Part shown: positions 60,010 through 64,000 of the stretch, piece by piece | Numbering within the stretch: the first letter of the stretch is position 1 | How the letters are laid out: every line of letters begins with the position of its first letter | Assembly (NCBI GenBank): GCA_023935145.1 | Contig: CM043698.1 | Coordinates: 83,056,001 to 83,120,000 of the forward strand | DNA length: 64,000 nt | Direction of reading: 5' to 3' | From: Bretschneidera sinensis | Taxonomy: Eukaryota > Streptophyta > Magnoliopsida > Brassicales > Akaniaceae | The notes under the pieces: generated by a model | What the model was told of the DNA's origin: nothing | Databases searched by the model: none | Seen by the model: the letters and a program-made list of their open reading frames with translations, nothing else | Made by a program: the position numbers and the translations under genes

Positions 60010-61731
60010 ATGTGGATGAATCCAGTGCCGGTTTCACAGTCTTTAGAGGACGCCCTTAAGGATTTCATTAAAATGACCAGCCCGTCCCTCAATGCTGCCA
60101 ACACTTTCAATGTTGAAAGCTGTTCCATCTGTGCTAGTCCTATGCATCTAGCACAGAATTGCCCATCAATGCCGGCTTGTGCCGAGTATCCTATGGAACA
60201 AATGAATGCTTTCAATGACTGTTGTTGGCAATCAAATGGATCTTGCTCCGAAACATACAATCCAGGGTGGTGGGACCACTCTAATTTTTCATGGGAGCAG
60301 AACCAACCAATGAATCAGGGAGGAGCCCCTTACCATGCTCACAATCAATACACTCCCGAATTTCCTCCACCAATTCCAAATTATGGTCATTCAGCTTATC
60401 CAGCACCATCACCCGTTTACCAAGCTCCCATTCAAGCGCCAGCATCGGTTTCACAGTCATTGGAGGACGCTCTCAATGATTTCATGAAAACAACTAGCCA
60501 ATCTATGAGTGAAATGATGAGTGCAACAATAGAAAACACCCAAGCGATTGCCACACTAGAGAGTCAAATTGATCAGATCGCAAGTTACGTGGGTGAAGGA
60601 GAGGAAGGAGAGTTCCCCAGTCAATTTGAGCCTAACCCAAAGGAACAGTTTGAGGTGGGAAATTGTTCAACTCCAATGCATTGGCAGGAACAAGTGCAAT
60701 CAACTGTCCCATACTTGTCTGGGAGACAAGTGGACAATCAAGTGGAAGAGAACCCTGCTATGCACCAAGGGCAAGAGAGTGGCAACAATGAGAAGAGAGA
60801 TGCTGAGCCATCTACAGCCACTCGTATTATTAAGGATCTCTCTAGGTCATTTTTACCTAAAGCGCCTTACCCTGAGAGACTACAAGTGCCCAAGAAAGAA
60901 GGGAAGTCTGAGGACATTATGGAGGCATGCTTTGCTCAGTTTGAAGAGGATTTGGACTTAGATAAGTTACTTGAGCAAGCAAATACTATCATGGAGTCTG
61001 CTCCTCGGGAGAGTAGTAGGACAGAGGAGACTATGGATGAATCCCGTATTGAGGATCCCTTGGAGGCATGCTTTGCTCACTTTGGAGAGGACTTGGGCTT
61101 AGATAAGTTACTCGATGAAGTAAATGTCATTTTGGAGTCTGATCCTCGAGAAAACAGTGAGACGGAGGAAACCACAACACCTGAACCTCACAAGAAGGAA
61201 CTTAAGCCTTTACTGGATAGTCTTGAGTATAAGTTCCCAGGTCCAGCAGATTCTTTGCCTATAATTATAGCTTTAGATTTGGGTGATGCTCCAGAGAAGA
61301 AATTATTGGACGTCTTAAGAGAGCATCAGGAAGCTATAGGCTGGACTATTGAGGATGTCAAAGGAATCAACCCCTCGTTGGTGATACACACGATACAGTT
61401 GGAGGAGAATGCCAAGCCATCGAGGGAGCCACAAAGAAGGCTCCACCCTGCTTTGCAAGAGGTTGTGAGGGCGAAAGATATTAAGCTGTTAGAGGCAGGG
61501 ATCATTTATCCCATCTCTGATAGCAAGTGGGTGAGCCAGATTCCAGTCGTGCCCAAACGTGCTGAATTTACGGTAGTAAATAAAGACAACGAGTTGGTTC
61601 CAACTCGAGTACAATCAAGATGGAGAAAGTGTCTAGACTACCGTAAATTGAATGATGCCACTAGGCCTGATCATTTTCCATTCCCATTTATTGATCAGAT
61701 GGTGGAGAGCTTAGTTGGGCCTGTTTACTAA
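60010..61731 (+). CDS. Gag C-terminus / RT N-terminus fusion ORF of the non-autonomous Athila element
   Basis: One uninterrupted 573-codon frame starts with ATG about 115 bases after the primer site. Residues 38-51 form an intact zinc knuckle (CSICASPMHLAQNC), followed by SETYNPGWWDHSNFSW, an Athila gag block, and a Pro/Gln-rich part. Two internal duplications are present: SQSLEDAL near residues 9 and 148, and an acidic EACFAQFEEDLDLDKLL unit at about 305 and 352 (47 residues apart). No protease aspartate motif is found. From about residue 397 it is the RT lead-in and N-terminus (ELKPLLDSLEYKFPGP, EAGIIYPISDSKWVS, CLDYRKLNDATRPDHFPF) and stops after FIDQMVESLVGPVY, before the catalytic box. 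It cannot be an active polymerase. RNA-binding or packaging is possible; this is inference. Confidence 0.88.
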   Translation: MWMNPVPVSQSLEDALKDFIKMTSPSLNAANTFNVESCSICASPMHLAQNCPSMPACAEYPMEQMNAFNDCCWQSNGSCSETYNPGWWDHSNFSWEQNQPMNQGGAPYHAHNQYTPEFPPPIPNYGHSAYPAPSPVYQAPIQAPASVSQSLEDALNDFMKTTSQSMSEMMSATIENTQAIATLESQIDQIASYVGEGEEGEFPSQFEPNPKEQFEVGNCSTPMHWQEQVQSTVPYLSGRQVDNQVEENPAMHQGQESGNNEKRDAEPSTATRIIKDLSRSFLPKAPYPERLQVPKKEGKSEDIMEACFAQFEEDLDLDKLLEQANTIMESAPRESSRTEETMDESRIEDPLEACFAHFGEDLGLDKLLDEVNVILESDPRENSETEETTTPEPHKKELKPLLDSLEYKFPGPADSLPIIIALDLGDAPEKKLLDVLREHQEAIGWTIEDVKGINPSLVIHTIQLEENAKPSREPQRRLHPALQEVVRAKDIKLLEAGIIYPISDSKWVSQIPVVPKRAEFTVVNKDNELVPTRVQSRWRKCLDYRKLNDATRPDHFPFPFIDQMVESLVGPVY

Positions 61732-63044
61732 TGTTGGGTCTGGCTGAAGACGTTAAACTTAGCGCTCATGGGAGGCACCCCACAGCTTATCTTTTCTTTT
61801 GTTTATTTATTATTTCGCATATTTATGATTAATGTTGTTTCCAGTATTTTTGTTTTCCAGTTTTTATTTTTCAGGGACAAAGCGTACTTCAGTTCAAGTT
61901 TGGGGGTATGCTATGAGCCATACCAGTCCAGATAGTTCTCCATATCTCAGGTCAGCTCTTTCCATATTAGTCACACATTGGGGTCAATGTGTAATTTAAG
62001 TTTGGGGGTATGGGAGACACATCACACACTTTGTCCTAATTTGTTGTCTTTTCATCATAGAGATAAATGCATGCTCATGTTATCGTGAAATTTTAGTTGA
62101 TCTAAACATTTTCTGTGATGTGATGTCATTGGTGAGCTTAACATTTTGAACACATGATCTGGTGATAATTTTTTTAAAATTTAGTTACTTACTTTAGGCA
62201 TTTTGAGAATTCACATGTTTGATCTAATCTCACACGAGCACATTAGCACAAATTATGTGAGGTATGACACGTGATTTTAATGTGTATTTTTCCTTATCTT
62301 AACTGAAACTGGATGACTTGTTGGATGAACTCTTGGGCATAGGAAAATATAAAAAAAAAACAAAAAAAAAAACAAAAAAAAAAAAAAAAAATTTATCAAT
62401 AAACTTTTCGCTGAGTAACTGGACCTCTTGCCTCAGTAAGCAGTGAGTGTTCACGTCAAAAGGTGAAATTTTGCTTGGTAATATTAAGGTCGGTTTAATT
62501 TCGTAGCCTTTTTGACTTGAGTTAGTAAGTCCTTAGGGGTGTCTTTACACCTAATGCCCTAAAACCATCTGGTTTGGGAGTCATTGACTTAACACTCGCT
62601 ACATGGGTCAATTAGAAAGCTTAAGGGAACTAAGCATAGCCGTGCCTTAATAATAAAAAAAAAATAATAATAATAATAATAAAATAAAAACTATGCCTTT
62701 TTGTTCATTTTTGATGGGAAATTCGGTGAATCTTGAGACATGGAGACCTTACACATTAGAATTACTTGGAAGCTTCATTTTTATGTACTAATTCACCTTA
62801 CACTGATTCAAGCTTGTGATGCCTTATCTTGCCTTTTGTAAGTAATTAGATTTTAACATTTCTATTCATTGCGAAGATGTGTTTACCTTTTTAAGCTTGC
62901 TTATGAATGAATATCATGATGATGTGTGCTCCTTAAATTTTTGGATACCATGAGTGATGACTTTATCTTTATGTTCTTTGTTTTTCATTGAGTCTTTTAT
63001 TTTGTTTTGCTAAGGGACTAGCAAAATATAAGTTTGGGGGTATT
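61732..63044 (+). other. Noncoding 3' tract and purine tract of the non-autonomous element
   Basis: GCTGAAGACGTTAAACTTAG and GCGCTCATGGGAGGCACCCC at 61744-61785 are the sequence that normally follows Athila integrase, so the RT-to-here jump marks a large deletion. AAGTTTGGGGGTATG-like tracts occur at about 61897, 62000 and 63030-63044, the last adjoining the 3' LTR. Oligo-A runs lie at 62350-62392 and a TAA-type microsatellite at 62647-62690. Confidence 0.75.
62647..62690. repeat. TAA-rich microsatellite
   Basis: TAATAATAAAAAAAAAATAA followed by further TAA units, inside the element's 3' noncoding tract. Confidence 0.85.
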
Positions 63045-64000
63045 TGATGAGTCTAAAATATTGCATATTTTAGACCCTTAACTTATATTTGTTATGCTCT
63101 TAGTTAGTATTATTTTACTCTATTTTACGTTTTTCTTGTGTTTTGTGTGTTTTTACAGCTTTGTGGAGAAAGTGCAGCATTTCAGGTTGATTTGAAGCTT
63201 CTGGAGACATTGCGCTCGATCGCAACAGACATGCGATCGAGCGCACCAGCGCTCGAGCGCACCTGCCTTTGAACGAGCGCAAGGTCAACATCCCACATCG
63301 AAATATTGGAAGATCAGTGCATCTGCGATCGATCGCAACAGACATGCGATCGAGCGCACATGAGATCGTGCGCACAAGACATGCGATCGATCGTACCTGC
63401 GATCGATCGCACCACACTGCGATCGAGCGCACACGGGCCTGTATCCCACATCGTTTCTGCAACCTGTTTTACTCCGGGTCTTCCCCTATATAAACACCAT
63501 TTGGCTTCATAATCCAATGTACAATTCCTAAGCCACTTTGGTGTTTACCGGTGGACTTCCGCCAGCATTCTGGTGGATCCCGAAGGCATTGCTACCACGA
63601 GGGGAAGCGCCGCCCGTCAGCGAGTGGAATTTCTCCCATGTAAAGTTGTTTATTTATTTCTTTATATTCAGTTGTTTTAGTTTAAATGTTTAGCACTTTT
63701 TATTATAGTTTTATAATTATGAGTGGCTAGACTCTTCAGCTAAGGTTGAAGATGAAGCCCCGCCGTTGTTTGGCGTAGTAGTTCAGATTTGCTTGTACAA
63801 ATCTGACAATTTTTTAGTATAAATGTTCTGTCAATTATTTGAGTTAATCTTATAATTGATTGAGTTTAAATTGTCTGTTGGATTTTCTTTGTGTTTCATC
63901 TGATGGATACATTGAATGCTTTTCGATTAAATTGGATTCCCTTTGTGATTTGTTAAGAGCGGATACATCGGGTGCTTTTGGTTTAGTTGGGATATTCTTT
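63045..64000 (+). repeat. 3' LTR of non-autonomous Athila element (partial)
   Basis: Identical in the window to 58602-59557, with no substitutions or indels seen on direct reading. It includes the U3 repeat array (63211-63433) and TATA box. Confidence 0.92.

Larger units (their letters stand above)
58602..64000 (+). mobile_element. Young non-autonomous Athila-type element (continues past window)
   Basis: 5' LTR 58602-59868, Asp-tRNA primer site, a 573-codon frame, a noncoding tract, purine tract, and a 3' LTR starting at 63045 that leaves the window. The two LTRs show no difference or indel over the 956 bases that can be compared (offset 4,443). The internal region is only about 3.2 kb: capsid, protease, most of RT, RNase H and integrase are missing. 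Movement would need proteins from a full relative. It lies inside a copia gag. The right target duplication is not visible. Confidence 0.9.

Noticed and set aside
1..64000. tRNA or rRNA genes
   Set aside because: Only tRNA-complementary primer sites and a SINE B box were found; no full tRNA cloverleaf or rRNA sequence recognised by eye.

Overview
The window is plant nuclear DNA, AT-rich and packed with retrotransposons. The spliceosomal introns, the plant LINE, copia, gypsy and SINE families, and the sequence of the one host gene point to a eudicot. The amount of nested repeat suggests a medium or large genome, perhaps a woody species, but the species cannot be named from sequence alone. I recognise only one host gene.

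Region 1 (1-18.1 kb) holds the 5' part of GCN2, the eIF2-alpha kinase that senses uncharged tRNA, on the minus strand. It runs from the start codon at 17911 through 13 coding exons and leaves the window at base 1, inside the kinase domain. All visible exons join in frame (about 507 codons) without a stop. The gene is stretched to more than 17.9 kb by mobile elements in three introns. Intron 1 carries two LINE remnants. Intron 5 carries a SINE with an 11-bp target duplication. Intron 6 carries a copia element with unusually short (105 bp) LTRs, target duplication AAAAC, and a hAT-like insertion inside its own gag. Intron 11 carries a foldback-type DNA element with a LINE nested inside.

Region 2 (18.1-34 kb) is a field of decayed repeats. 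It contains a LINE with RT and RNase H remnants, a 419-bp hairpin MITE with a 7-bp duplication, three probable solo LTRs, a LINE in which endonuclease and RNase H are brought together by loss of the reverse transcriptase, a decayed Myb/SANT-like gene, and local tandem repeats.

Region 3 (34.1-52.9 kb) is an Athila-type Ty3/gypsy array, LTR-internal-LTR-internal-LTR, lying in a single 5-bp target duplication (ACGTG) within an older gypsy-like LTR. The first internal region lost its leader, gag and protease through a 2,674-bp deletion between TTCT repeats. The second keeps all gag-pol domains but has many stops and two frameshifts. The two share one stop codon.

Region 4 (52.9-64 kb) has A-rich repeats, a LINE 3' end, fragments of copia LTRs and gag, and, inserted in that copia gag, a second Athila-type element. 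The two LTRs of this element match over all 956 visible bases. Its internal region has lost the capsid part of gag, protease, most of RT, RNase H and integrase, yet keeps one open 573-codon frame fusing a zinc knuckle directly to the RT N-terminus. Its U3 contains about ten CpG-rich near-palindromic GCGATCGAKCGC units upstream of the TATA box. This young, apparently non-autonomous element is the most interesting object in the window.
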